A stretch of 64,000 nucleotides of DNA from Streptomyces sp. NBC_00154 (GTDB lineage Bacteria > Actinomycetota > Actinomycetes > Streptomycetales > Streptomycetaceae). The position numbers and the translations under genes are program-made. This document shows positions 41,764-49,493 of the stretch, piece after piece (position 1 is the first letter of the stretch; each line of letters begins with the position of its first letter). A model generated the notes under the pieces. It did no database searches. It was not told the origin of the DNA and was given only the letters and a program-made list of their open reading frames with translations. The stretch lies in contig NZ_JAPEMI010000005.1 in NCBI RefSeq assembly GCF_026342835.1, positions 1 through 64,000 on the forward strand, given 5' to 3'.

Positions 41764-43407
41764 TCAGGCGTTCAGGGCCGCGTTGTGGGCCTCGTGCCGG
41801 CGGGCGTGCTCCTGCTCCTGCGCGAGACGCTGCCGCTGCTGGGCGGTGAGTTCCGGCTGGTTACGGCGTTCGGCATCGTCGGCGGCCGCACCGGCGGCGA
41901 GCGCCTGAATGTAGTCGGCGACGTGGGCCGGTACCCCGACTTCAGGAACCGTCGGTGCAGGCTGCCCAGCATCCGTTGCGGCGGCACGCTCCCGGTCACG
42001 CTCGGCAGCACGGCAAGGGCCGCAGTCGCCGTCGCGGAACCAGGGGTGCCGCTCGCACATCCCTTCCGCCGGACGTCGCTCCGCAGCCCGGCGAGCTTCA
42101 CCAGTTGCCTTGTTGCGCTCCGGCAGACGACCGATCCGGTGCGTTTCCAAGATCAGCTCATAGTTGTTCACGCCGGTCGGGTTGGACATGAGCTGGCTCA
42201 GGAGCCGACTGTCGAACTCCCAACCTCGCTCCAGCGTCTTCGCCGCAAGGAGTGGAGCTAGCCGCGCTGCACTCTCGGGGCTGAGAGCCCACGGGCCGGT
42301 CAGTCCCTCGAGGAACACCCGCGCTTCCTCAGCGCGCTCGGCAGACATGCCCTCCGGAAGTGCAGCATCAGCCGGCTGGGCGTGATCACCACGGGGGAGC
42401 GCCGACGGCTGTCCAGGTACCTGCACGCCGGATGACCGCTCTCGCGACAGAGCCTTGCGGACAGCCTGGTAACGGGGCAGGTCCTGAACCCGGTCCCGCA
42501 GCACTGACACCGTGCTTCGACGCGCCTGGTAACGACGGGTCAGCTCGGTCACCAGATCCGCGCCAAGTGGCCAGCCCTGCTCCTGAACAGCCTCAGCCAG
42601 CAATGGCGCCAGCTCCGCAGCGGACTTCCGCCCGCACGCCCACCGCCCAGGAAGCTCGGCAAGGAACTCGGCCGCAGCCGCTACTGCTGTTGCCGAAGCG
42701 CCAAGTGTGTTGGAGGAGGGCTTAAGGGAGGAGGAATCCTCCTCCTCCCTATAGGGGGGAGTGGGGGGGCGCCCATCCCCGCTTCCCGGAACGCCGGACG
42801 CGGTCTGACCTGCGGGAATGCGTCGTGGACCGCTTCCCGGAACGTCGGAACCGGCAAGACCGCATCCGGCGTTCCGGGAAGCGGTGTGACCTGCGGTTTT
42901 GCTGCCCACCTTGTCCGCATCCGGTGTTCCGGGAAGCGGTTGCGACGTGTACGGAACGTGCAGGTCGTCTTGCGGCTGCCCTGCCTCCTTCGCCAGCGCG
43001 TAGTCCGGGTTGTACGCAGGCTGCCGGAACAGCTCGTAGCGCACCTTCCCGAACCGGCCAGGGGTGCCATCGATGGCCATGCGGCGGATGAACTTGGCCG
43101 CGATCAGGCGGTTGAACGACTCGTAGACCGCGTCCCTCCCGACCAGCTCGTTGGCGTTCTTCGCCGAGCGCACGCCCTCGGCCTGCAGGTCTCGCCAAAT
43201 GTCCTTTGGGGTGAAGGCCTGGTTCTCCTCTAGGCGGAAGAGCGCGTGGAGGAGAACGACGTAGTCCAGGGCGCGAGTCAGGCCAGAGCCATAGACCATG
43301 TGCCGCATGATCGTGGTCGCGGGCGCAGGTTCGGCACCACGAACGACAACGCCGTTCTCATCGAGGGCACGCGCGTTGGTCGGGTGCGGAACGATCGACC
43401 GCGTCAT
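41764..43407 (-). CDS. Rep1-like replication initiator with winged-helix N-terminus
   Basis: 547 residues from ATG 43407, with GGGGAGG five bases upstream. Residues about 35-115 form a winged helix (LTRALDYVVLLHALFRL, GRDAVYESFNRLIAAKFI). The low-complexity segment about 150-220 is encoded by the iteron array (42779-42939), so its sequence may be dictated by DNA function. Two related helical repeats follow (around FLAELPGRWACGRKSAAELA and FLEGLTGPWALSPESAARLA). The C-terminus is a charged helix. Position before dnaB, on the same strand, with embedded iterons, parallels pSLA2-type Rep1. Assignment as an initiator is inference. Confidence 0.75.
   Translation of the reverse strand: MTRSIVPHPTNARALDENGVVVRGAEPAPATTIMRHMVYGSGLTRALDYVVLLHALFRLEENQAFTPKDIWRDLQAEGVRSAKNANELVGRDAVYESFNRLIAAKFIRRMAIDGTPGRFGKVRYELFRQPAYNPDYALAKEAGQPQDDLHVPYTSQPLPGTPDADKVGSKTAGHTASRNAGCGLAGSDVPGSGPRRIPAGQTASGVPGSGDGRPPTPPYREEEDSSSLKPSSNTLGASATAVAAAAEFLAELPGRWACGRKSAAELAPLLAEAVQEQGWPLGADLVTELTRRYQARRSTVSVLRDRVQDLPRYQAVRKALSRERSSGVQVPGQPSALPRGDHAQPADAALPEGMSAERAEEARVFLEGLTGPWALSPESAARLAPLLAAKTLERGWEFDSRLLSQLMSNPTGVNNYELILETHRIGRLPERNKATGEARRAAERRPAEGMCERHPWFRDGDCGPCRAAERDRERAAATDAGQPAPTVPEVGVPAHVADYIQALAAGAAADDAERRNQPELTAQQRQRLAQEQEHARRHEAHNAALNA
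42779..42939. repeat. Four 25-bp iterons inside the Rep1-like gene; candidate replication origin
   Basis: The units lie at 42779-42803 and 42830-42854 (one orientation) and at 42860-42884 and 42915-42939 (the other), sharing the core GTTCCGGGAAGCGG. Units one and three differ by one base after inversion. Units two and three are only 5 bp apart, forming a large palindrome. A flanking GCGGTSTGACCTGCGG (42800-42815 and 42881-42896) is also repeated. pSLA2-type plasmids have their origin in rep1 with such repeats. Confidence 0.8.
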
Positions 43408-43570
43408 GCCCACCTCCCCAAGGCCGGGCGAGGCATAGAAACTCGGGTAGGTCGCAGGGTTGGGCTGGCGCGGCGGCCGGCGACCTCTGCGCGATGTGGC
43501 CTCTGCGTCGGTCCGCAGTCGGACACGGCACACCTCCTAGTGGATGTCGTGCCGTGAACCTTGCTCACTG

Positions 43571-43665
43571 AGGCTTGCCTGAAGGCTTGCCCAGACCATG
43601 GAAAGAGCAGGTAAGAGGCTTGCCCATCCCTGGTGATGCAGGGCAAGCCTTGTCCGGGCAAGCCG
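43571..43665. repeat. Five AGGCTTGCCC repeats upstream of the Rep1-like gene
   Basis: AGGCTTGCC(T/C) at 43571, 43583 and 43616, then inverted GGGCAAGCC(T/G) at 43641 and 43656. The array lies 165-260 bp upstream of the gene start, where a promoter or second initiator-binding site would be. Confidence 0.75.
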
Positions 43666-43997
43666 GGGGCGCCGATTCGGCGATCGTTAGAATCACGAGT
43701 ACGCGCGGCCGCGTCGGCGGCGAGGATGTGCAGTTTTCGCACTTACGGTCCCTTAAAGAAGGGAGCCGTGGATCAGCTGATCAAGGTGACGTGAAGCACC
43801 AGAGCGGGCCCGTGCTGGGCTTAACCCGGTGACGCCGTCTATTCTGATGGGTAGGTGACCAGACGGGCCTCGTGTCCAAGGCACCCGGCGCGGTCACCGC
43901 GCTGACCACGACTCCGGTTGCTGCCAGGCTGGGGAGTCGCTCGATGGCCGTTCCTGTGTCCGCAGGGCGGCCATTGGTCATTTACGGGGGAAGCTTG
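43666..43997. other. Non-coding region upstream of the replication genes
   Basis: About 330 bp with no convincing gene. It contains the palindromes GATCAGCTGATC (43769-43780) and GCAGTTTTCGC. It may belong to the replication control region. Confidence 0.4.
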
Positions 43998-44060
43998 ATG
44001 CTCACGGTGAAGATTCTCCTCGTCGAAAGCTTCGGGGGCGCCGGGGACTCACGTACGTGA
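43998..44060 (+). CDS. Tiny open reading frame, 20 residues
   Basis: ATG 43998 follows GGGGGAAG at good spacing and encodes MLTVKILLVESFGGAGDSRT. It ends 5 bp before the stop of the convergent GIY-YIG gene. No family known. It may be a chance frame or a leader-type peptide. Confidence 0.2.
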   Translation: MLTVKILLVESFGGAGDSRT

Positions 44061-44065
44061 GGTAG

Positions 44066-44731
44066 TCATCGGCGCCAGAATCGCCAGCCCTGCCCGGGCA
44101 GGTCGTACCCCTCGAGCAGGGAAGGTAGATCGCCCTCGTATCCCGTGCACATGCACCAGTCGTCATAGGGAAACGGCTGGTCGCACATGTGAGGCCGCAC
44201 AGGAGAGTGGATTCCGATGGGACACGTGCAGTTCTTGCAGTGGAACGGCTCATTCCTACTGTCTAACCACTCAGGCACGACGCGCTCCAGCGCGTCGCGT
44301 GGCACAGCCCCCTCAGCCTCTGGCTGTGGGGCAATACGAAGGACGAGGAAGTAGCCAGATACCTCCCGTCCTTCCCGAGTCGCAGATACCTCACGTCCTC
44401 CCCGAGTTACTGTCCGGGGCGCTGGAACTATGTCCATGGCTGCAGAGCGGACTGCGTCAGCCGGATTACGGCCGAGCTCAAACCACTCTCCGTGACGGCG
44501 CTGTGGTGCGAATCGTCTATGAAGCGCCGCCTCGAGTGCCGCGCCGCCAGGCATAGTGCACAGGACGTCCAAGGGCACGGGCGACATCCGCCGAAGGCCT
44601 GCCAGCCGCCGGGCGATGTCGCCTGTACGGCCGATCTTCACCAACGGTGAGTCTGGACTACCGATCACGTAGACCACGTCAGTTCGATGAGTGGCGGCTT
44701 CAGCCTCTGTCTGAGTGCGGTCAGACGACAT
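44066..44731 (-). CDS. GIY-YIG nuclease-family protein (T5orf172 type)
   Basis: 221 residues from ATG 44731, with AGGGAGG seven bases upstream. The N-terminal domain reads VYVIGSPDSPLVKIGRTGD, then LEAALHRRFAPQRRHGEWFEL, the GIY-YIG-like core of T5orf172/Mug113 proteins with Arg, His and Glu in place. The C-terminal part has a CxxC...C cluster (HCKNCTCPIG, PHMCDQPF, DWCMCTGYEG), probably zinc binding. Predicted nucleic-acid cleavage; physiological role on the element unknown. Located between the replication region and an XRE regulator operon. Confidence 0.75.
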   Translation of the reverse strand: MSSDRTQTEAEAATHRTDVVYVIGSPDSPLVKIGRTGDIARRLAGLRRMSPVPLDVLCTMPGGAALEAALHRRFAPQRRHGEWFELGRNPADAVRSAAMDIVPAPRTVTRGGREVSATREGREVSGYFLVLRIAPQPEAEGAVPRDALERVVPEWLDSRNEPFHCKNCTCPIGIHSPVRPHMCDQPFPYDDWCMCTGYEGDLPSLLEGYDLPGQGWRFWRR

Positions 44732-44765
44732 GTGCGTGCCTCCCTTCTCGGGCTTGCGCTGTTGA

Positions 44766-46013
44766 TCAGGAATCTCGGGCGTCTGCTCGATCAGCGAGCT
44801 CGAGCAACGCCCGAGATGCAGAGTCGCCGCTGATCAGGACGAGCTCCCGGATCGCCGCCCTGGCTGCCGTGTGGGAGCGCAGCATTTCAGGAGCCAGCTC
44901 CTCTGCGCGAAGCAGGCACTCTTGGGCCTCACCCGCCTGTCGGCGCTGGACATAGGCACGGCCCAGATCCATCAAGAGCCGTGCTCGCCGCTCCGGCGAC
45001 AAGCCGGAGGCGTCGAGCGCCTCGCCGATGTCGATTGCTTCGCCCGCGTCGCCGAGCTCAACGTTGGTGGCAACCGCCTGAATTTCTACGTTGGTCGGCC
45101 CGAACTCGAGGTCGAAGTCGTTGCGGTCGCTTCCCATTGCCTGGGCCACACTTCGAGCAGCCTCGATATCCGCTTTGGCCTTGGTACGGTGGCCGGCGCG
45201 TGAGTGGATGAGCGCCAGCACTAGGTGCAGCGACCCAAGGATCGAGGTCTCTTCAGGGCTCGGCGAGCGGTCGGCAACGTGATCGCGGAGGGTCTGGAGT
45301 GCGGCCTGTGCGGCATGTTCAGCCTGATCGAGGTGCTTGAGTCGAACGAATGCGTGGGCGAGGCGGAAGATCCCCGCGCAGACCTCAAGCGGTTGGCCAG
45401 AAGCTTCGGCCGCCCCGATCGCCCTGTCCGCAGCGATCCATGCAGCGTCTGCCTCATCTTGGCGGACGAATGACGCCGACAGCGCTTGGTAGGTGCGAGC
45501 AAGCAGGCGGAGGCCCGTGATGCGGTCGGCACCCTTACGCGTTCGGACTGCGCGCTCGAGGGCGGGTACCAAGGTCTGTAGTTCGGCTGTGAGCGCGGCG
45601 AACTCGGAGCGATGAGCTAGCTCCCATGCCTTGTCTACGCGTTCCGTCAGGTCGGTCACGGAGGTCGGCTGCTCGTCCCTCTGCATAGCACTGGGGAGCA
45701 ACACATCCAAGGCAGGGTGGCCGGAGATCAGCAGTCGTGCCCCGTCCAGGTCGTTGACCGGGGTCTCTGTCGGCGCTTCCTCGGGTCCGGGCGTCGGTAG
45801 GGACGGCTCGAGCCTGTGCAGAGCCACACCGAGCTGCTTGGCAAGGTCGCGCAGTATGTCGAGCTTCCGCACGGGAATCAGTCCGCGCTCTACCTGGGAC
45901 ACCCAGCTCGCGGACTTGCCGAGGCGTGCCGCCAGGTCTTGCTGGTCAAGATTCGCCGCCCTGCGGAACTCCTTGACGCGCCGACCGAAGGCCCGCTGCT
46001 GATCGTCCGTCAC
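44766..46013 (-). CDS. XRE-family regulator with TPR-like C-terminus
   Basis: 415 residues. The helix-turn-helix is at residues about 10-65 (RRAANLDQQDLAARLG, SASWVSQVERG). The rest is a helical repeat domain with TPR-like pairs (LRLLARTYQALSASFVRQ, AWIAADRAIGAAEASGQP, RARLLMDLGRAYVQRRQAG). This is the layout of Streptomyces regulators that sense peptides or small ligands through the repeat domain. Start is GTG 46013, overlapping the stop of the monooxygenase gene by one base. It probably acts at the TTGCGAAT repeats upstream of the operon. Confidence 0.8.
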   Translation of the reverse strand: MTDDQQRAFGRRVKEFRRAANLDQQDLAARLGKSASWVSQVERGLIPVRKLDILRDLAKQLGVALHRLEPSLPTPGPEEAPTETPVNDLDGARLLISGHPALDVLLPSAMQRDEQPTSVTDLTERVDKAWELAHRSEFAALTAELQTLVPALERAVRTRKGADRITGLRLLARTYQALSASFVRQDEADAAWIAADRAIGAAEASGQPLEVCAGIFRLAHAFVRLKHLDQAEHAAQAALQTLRDHVADRSPSPEETSILGSLHLVLALIHSRAGHRTKAKADIEAARSVAQAMGSDRNDFDLEFGPTNVEIQAVATNVELGDAGEAIDIGEALDASGLSPERRARLLMDLGRAYVQRRQAGEAQECLLRAEELAPEMLRSHTAARAAIRELVLISGDSASRALLELADRADARDS

Positions 46014-46336
46014 TACCTCTCCTGTGTAGATGCAGGCCGCTTGCCGGCCACCTCGTCGAGGAACGTCACCTCGGTGCTGATCAGGTACTGCTCACGCTCC
46101 GCCAGGAACCGCTTCACGTGCGGCTGTTCCTCGTGGTGGAGGAACGCCTCGCGATCCTCGTACAGCTCGTAGAAGACGCGTACCGCCGGCTCGTCGACGG
46201 GCGTGTGGTTCACGTAGACCAGCGTTCCGGGCTCCGCGGCCTTGATTCCGTCCAGGGTTTCGGCGGCCAACTGGTCAAACGCAGCGGCTGCGGCCGCGTC
46301 TCGTGCGGTGAAGCGAACTACCAGGCCATACGGCAT
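46013..46336 (-). CDS. Antibiotic-biosynthesis-type (quinol) monooxygenase, ABM fold
   Basis: 107 residues from ATG 46336, after AGGAGG. It has the ferredoxin-like ABM pattern: a beta strand GLVVRFTARD, helix, EPGTLVYVNHTPVDEP, VFYELYEDREAFLHHEEQPHVKRFL. ABM proteins are small cofactor-free oxygenases or stress proteins acting on quinone-like compounds. First gene of a two-gene operon with the XRE regulator. Substrate unknown. Presence beside a regulator suggests an inducible detoxification unit. Confidence 0.8.
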   Translation of the reverse strand: MPYGLVVRFTARDAAAAAAFDQLAAETLDGIKAAEPGTLVYVNHTPVDEPAVRVFYELYEDREAFLHHEEQPHVKRFLAEREQYLISTEVTFLDEVAGKRPASTQER

Positions 46337-46392
46337 GCGGTTCCTCCTCCTTGTGGTGTCAGCGCGGTCACCATCTCACAACATCAGCCAGA

Positions 46393-46470
46393 TTGCGAAT
46401 ACCCGCTACCAAACAGCTGAATCGCTGCTCAGTTGCGAATTTGCTGTTGACTCGCAACTGGGTTGCGAAT
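46393..46470 (-). promoter_or_regulatory. Three TTGCGAAT direct repeats upstream of the monooxygenase-regulator operon
   Basis: Copies at 46393, 46433 and 46463. The last is part of a partial inverted repeat (TCGCAACTGGGTTGCGA). They lie 57-134 bp upstream of the operon start. Likely operator for the XRE regulator. Confidence 0.55.
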
Positions 46471-46793
46471 AACGTCGCAGTCAGTTGCTCCGCGGTCCTC
46501 GGGCCAAGGAAGCGCCTGGTCGACATGTCCAAATGCCGTCTGAACTGCAAAAAGGGGCGATCTGATCGCCCGCAAGACCGCGAAGCAGCACCACTGCTGG
46601 AAGTTGTCTGCCTCTCACGAGGTGGCCGGGGTTGATAGCCAGACCAAATCCCCCGGGTTCTCGACTCACCTGCATGCACGTCGCAGCGCATGCGCTGTCC
46701 GTCCTTCAGGACGCCGGGCCTCCCGCGCGACCTGGCGGGCGGAGAGGGCACCGCGACGCAGCCCCGCCCCGCCGTACGGAAGGAGATTGCTCA
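46471..46793. other. Intergenic region between divergent operons
   Basis: 323 bp with no supported gene. A hairpin GGGCGAT/ATCGCCC (46555-46571) is followed on the minus strand by TTTTT, which would terminate leftward transcription. The plus-strand promoter for 46794 should lie here. Confidence 0.45.
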
Positions 46794-47597
46794 ATGTCCG
46801 TCACGTCTGCGATGCCCACGGCCAAGGAGCGCAAGACCCGGACCCGCACCAAGCGGGTCAGTAACCGCCCCGCGATCACCGTCTCGAAGATGCTCCCCAA
46901 CCTGATCGACCTGCTCCCCGGCACGGAGAGCCTGGTCTGCCCGGACTGCGAGACCTGGTGCCCCATCACCGGGCACGACGGCCGTACGCCGAAGCTCGTT
47001 CCTCACCACACCAGCCGCGCCCGCACCCCGCAGGCGCGCCGATGCAGCGGGAGCAACCGCCGGGTGCAGATCGACCTGACGATCCCGCAGTGGCACCAGC
47101 AGCTGGCCGACGCCATCAAGGAAACGTCGTCCCGGCGCGCGACCAACGTCCTGCGCAAGCCCAAGGTGGCCGTGGCGCCGGCGGTCCCCCAGATCACACC
47201 TCGCCCGCTCAGCCCGAAGACGGCCCGCACGGCGTACCAGACGCACATCACGCAGTGCCCGACCTGTACGGCCCGCGCTCGCTGCACCGAACGGGCACGC
47301 CTGGCCGAGACCGTTGCTCGTCTGATCCGCCAGGAACCGCGCCGCCAGCAGATCCGCGCGATCCTCGCCCGGGAGCGGGCACGGTTCGACCAGGCATACG
47401 CCGCCCAGGCGGCGAAGGATCGGGCAGCAGAGTGGGCCAAGCAGGCCGAGACGAAGGTGTTGAGAAGCGCGTTGGCCAAGAAGGCCGGCACGTCGACCGA
47501 GGAGCTCAACAACACCTGCCGGATCCGCCCGGCCAACACGGTCTCGGAATTCCGAGGCCCCGCCCTCCCGACGGAACCCCTTCGGATCACCGCCTGA
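46794..47597 (+). CDS. Plasmid-type protein with zinc-finger-like Cys motifs
   Basis: 267 residues from ATG 46794, with GGAAGGAG eight bases upstream. A Lys/Arg-rich N-terminus is followed by CPDCETWCP and RRCSG (about 47-90), then CPTCTARARC (about 160-169), spacing consistent with zinc binding. The C-terminal third is helical and charged. First gene of the plus-strand run of small plasmid genes, followed by a terminator. Family not recognised; nucleic-acid binding is plausible. Confidence 0.65.
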   Translation: MSVTSAMPTAKERKTRTRTKRVSNRPAITVSKMLPNLIDLLPGTESLVCPDCETWCPITGHDGRTPKLVPHHTSRARTPQARRCSGSNRRVQIDLTIPQWHQQLADAIKETSSRRATNVLRKPKVAVAPAVPQITPRPLSPKTARTAYQTHITQCPTCTARARCTERARLAETVARLIRQEPRRQQIRAILARERARFDQAYAAQAAKDRAAEWAKQAETKVLRSALAKKAGTSTEELNNTCRIRPANTVSEFRGPALPTEPLRITA

Positions 47598-47629
47598 CCC
47601 TCTTTCACCTGCATGTCTCAAGAACCACC

Positions 47630-47655
47630 AGCCCCTGGGAAACCTCCCAGGGGCT
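47630..47655 (+). terminator. Rho-independent terminator after the Cys-motif gene
   Basis: Stem AGCCCCTGGGA/TCCCAGGGGCT with an AACC loop, followed by TCTTCCT. Confidence 0.8.
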
Positions 47656-47687
47656 TCTTCCTGTCCCGCCTCGAAGGAGTTCTTCCC

Positions 47688-48032
47688 ATGCGCGTCTCGC
47701 TGGCCACTCTCTACGCCCGCCACTCCGCACGCCTCGCCGCTCGCGTTGCCGAGCGCCTGAACGAGACCGGCGCTGACCCGATCGCCGACGTTGACGACGT
47801 CACCCAGGACGTATGGGTCCTCGCAGCCCAACTCCTCGCAATGCCTGCGCAGGAGAACGCGTGGGCGGTCCTCACCTCCCTGCTCGACCAGGTGCTCGCC
47901 GCCATGGAGTCCGGCCCCGACCGGGAGGTGCCTTCCGGCATGGAGCTGCCCGCTGCGCGCGGTCTGCCTCCGAAGCCGATGGCGGCGCTCCCGTCTCCGG
48001 CGGTCGAACTGGCCTCCGCAGCCGCTGCCTGA
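47688..48032 (+). CDS. Small protein resembling sigma-70 region 2
   Basis: 114 residues from ATG 47688, with GAAGGAG seven bases upstream. The segment LYARHSARLAARVAERL followed by DVDDVTQDVWVLAAQL resembles region 2 of ECF sigma factors (YxRH...EDLVQDVFL). No region 4 follows; the C-terminus is Ala/Pro-rich. It could be a sigma-derived accessory protein or a remnant. Followed by the other small plus-strand genes. Confidence 0.6.
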   Translation: MRVSLATLYARHSARLAARVAERLNETGADPIADVDDVTQDVWVLAAQLLAMPAQENAWAVLTSLLDQVLAAMESGPDREVPSGMELPAARGLPPKPMAALPSPAVELASAAAA

Positions 48033-48179
48033 CCTGCACTCCGCGACGAACGACCACGGCCGTCGCCATCCCGACGAACCAGGGATGGCGGCGGCCGCGG
48101 CTGCTCGTACGGCAGCCAAAACAGCGACAACCCCAGGGATTAGGGCCCCGGGGCTGTCCAGGACCTAGTAGGAGGCCCC

Positions 48180-48551
48180 GTGAACGTCATGATCGCACAA
48201 CCCACCCGACAGCTCATCGGCATCAGTCCGGCGCGCATCTCCCCGCGTGCCGGGACGATCGACGACATCCGCCGCGAGGACGACTGCGGCGGGGACGACG
48301 GACGCGGATACGAGCGGGACGAGACCGACCGCTTCCACCAGCTCGTCGACCACCTGGTCGCCGACGGCGACGACCATGCCCGGGCTGCTGGCCGCCGGGC
48401 CCGCCGTACGCTCACCGAGATGGTGCCGGGCTACACCCGCCAGCCGGTCCTGCACCTGACCCGCCCGCTCAACTTCCGGGCGGCAGACGACGCGTGCGTG
48501 CTGTGCGGCTACTGGACGTGCCGCTGCGGCAGTGCCGGGGTGGCCCGATGA
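48180..48551 (+). CDS. Small plasmid-type hypothetical protein with C-terminal Cys cluster
   Basis: 123 residues from GTG 48180 after AGGAGG. Helical acidic middle (DDIRREDDC, DETDRFHQLVDHLVADG). The C-terminal CVLCGYWTCRCG could bind metal. The stop overlaps the next start (ATGA), so it is coupled to the DnaJ-type zinc-finger peptide. Family not recognised. Confidence 0.6.
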   Translation: MNVMIAQPTRQLIGISPARISPRAGTIDDIRREDDCGGDDGRGYERDETDRFHQLVDHLVADGDDHARAAGRRARRTLTEMVPGYTRQPVLHLTRPLNFRAADDACVLCGYWTCRCGSAGVAR

Positions 48552-48682
48552 CGTGCACCTCCTGTGGCGGCTCTGGCCAGCAGATGGTCACCGTCAACCA
48601 CGTCGGTGCGGATGGCACCCCCTATCAGGGTGTCGAGATGCAGACCTGCACCGGCTGCAACGGCTCCGGACAGGCGAGCTGA
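48548..48682 (+). CDS. Miniature DnaJ-type zinc-finger protein, 44 residues
   Basis: MTCTSCGGSGQQ at the start and CTGCNGSGQ at the end give two CxxCxGxG motifs, the zinc-binding unit of the DnaJ central domain, joined by a short beta hairpin. ATG 48548 overlaps the previous stop. Widespread small proteins of this type occur in Streptomyces, with unknown function. Confidence 0.7.
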   Translation: MTCTSCGGSGQQMVTVNHVGADGTPYQGVEMQTCTGCNGSGQAS

Positions 48683-48734
48683 CTGAGCCCTGGACCTCCA
48701 CATACGCGGTGCCCGCGTCGCCCAGCACAGGGCG

Positions 48735-48920
48735 ATGCGGGCCATTGCCGCACGCGGCCTGGCCCACCCACTCACCCTCGCCCTGCTCGCGGCCGCCGCC
48801 ACGGCGGCCGCCAAGGCCTGGGACGCCGGCCACCGCGTCAACGACACCCATCCCGCACTGCCTTCCATTCGGGAGGCACCGCCCCCCATGCCCAACCACC
48901 GGCTCGGCCGTCGCAGCTGA
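48735..48920 (+). CDS. Possible small protein with one hydrophobic segment
   Basis: 61 residues from ATG 48735. A hydrophobic Ala/Leu stretch (PLTLALLAAAATAAAKAWD) precedes a Pro-rich tail. No ribosome binding site is visible, and the frame stays open upstream, so the start is uncertain. Confidence 0.4.
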   Translation: MRAIAARGLAHPLTLALLAAAATAAAKAWDAGHRVNDTHPALPSIREAPPPMPNHRLGRRS

Positions 48921-48973
48921 CGACCTGCCGGACCCACCGGCTCATGCCGGACCACACGATGCGAGGAGAACAC

Positions 48974-49348
48974 ATGGCACAGCAGCCTCAGATGGAGGCC
49001 ACGCGTTCCACGACCACCTACAAGCGGGGCGACATGGTTCTGTTCCGCGACGTCGAGAAGTTCTGGCTCGGGAAGCCTGGCCACACGTTCGTCGGCCGGG
49101 TGGAGCGGTCCTGGCGGCACGTCGACACCGGCAAGGTCCTCTACGACCTGGTCGAGCTGAGCGGCAACCGCTACGTCGCGGGGATCGATCCCGATTACAT
49201 GCGCCTGCTTCCGGCGACGGACGCGATGCATGACATCGACACCGCGCCGCTGAGCGAGCCGGACCCTGGGGCGATGACCCCGGCCGCCGTCGCCTGGCTG
49301 CGCCAGCACCTCGGGCAGGACAGCAGCACGCTTCCTGCCCGGTACTGA
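48974..49348 (+). CDS. Small hypothetical protein with an SH3-like beta pattern
   Basis: 124 residues from ATG 48974 (GAGGAG five bases upstream). The core YKRGDMVLFRDVEKFWLG, TFVGRVERSW, KVLYDLVELSG, RYVAGIDPDYMRLL alternates beta strands like an SH3 or KOW-type domain. Short C-terminal helix. Precedes a strong terminator. Function unknown. Confidence 0.6.
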   Translation: MAQQPQMEATRSTTTYKRGDMVLFRDVEKFWLGKPGHTFVGRVERSWRHVDTGKVLYDLVELSGNRYVAGIDPDYMRLLPATDAMHDIDTAPLSEPDPGAMTPAAVAWLRQHLGQDSSTLPARY

Positions 49349-49367
49349 CCACCTGCCCCCAGCAGAG

Positions 49368-49414
49368 GGCCCTCCGAGTCCCCGGCATTTCAGCTGCCGG
49401 GGCCTCGGAGGGCC
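49368..49414 (+). terminator. Terminator before the DUF2637 gene
   Basis: Arms GGCCCTCCGAG and CTCGGAGGGCC (49368-49414) enclosing an inner CCCCGGC/GCCGGGG stem. Confidence 0.8.
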
Positions 49415-49493
49415 TGGTCACGACCCTACCGATCGACGCCGACCCGCGGTGACCTCTTACACGGAGGCGCCAGAACCTAAGAGAGGACACCCC

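Noticed and set aside
42779..42939. CRISPR array
   Set aside because: Repeats are few, inverted relative to each other, separated by 5-30 bp and inside a coding sequence; better explained as iterons. No CRISPR array or cas gene was seen anywhere.
43872..44060. 62-codon plus-strand frame starting GTG
   Set aside because: No ribosome binding site at the GTG; only the last 20 codons have one, listed as a low-confidence tiny frame.
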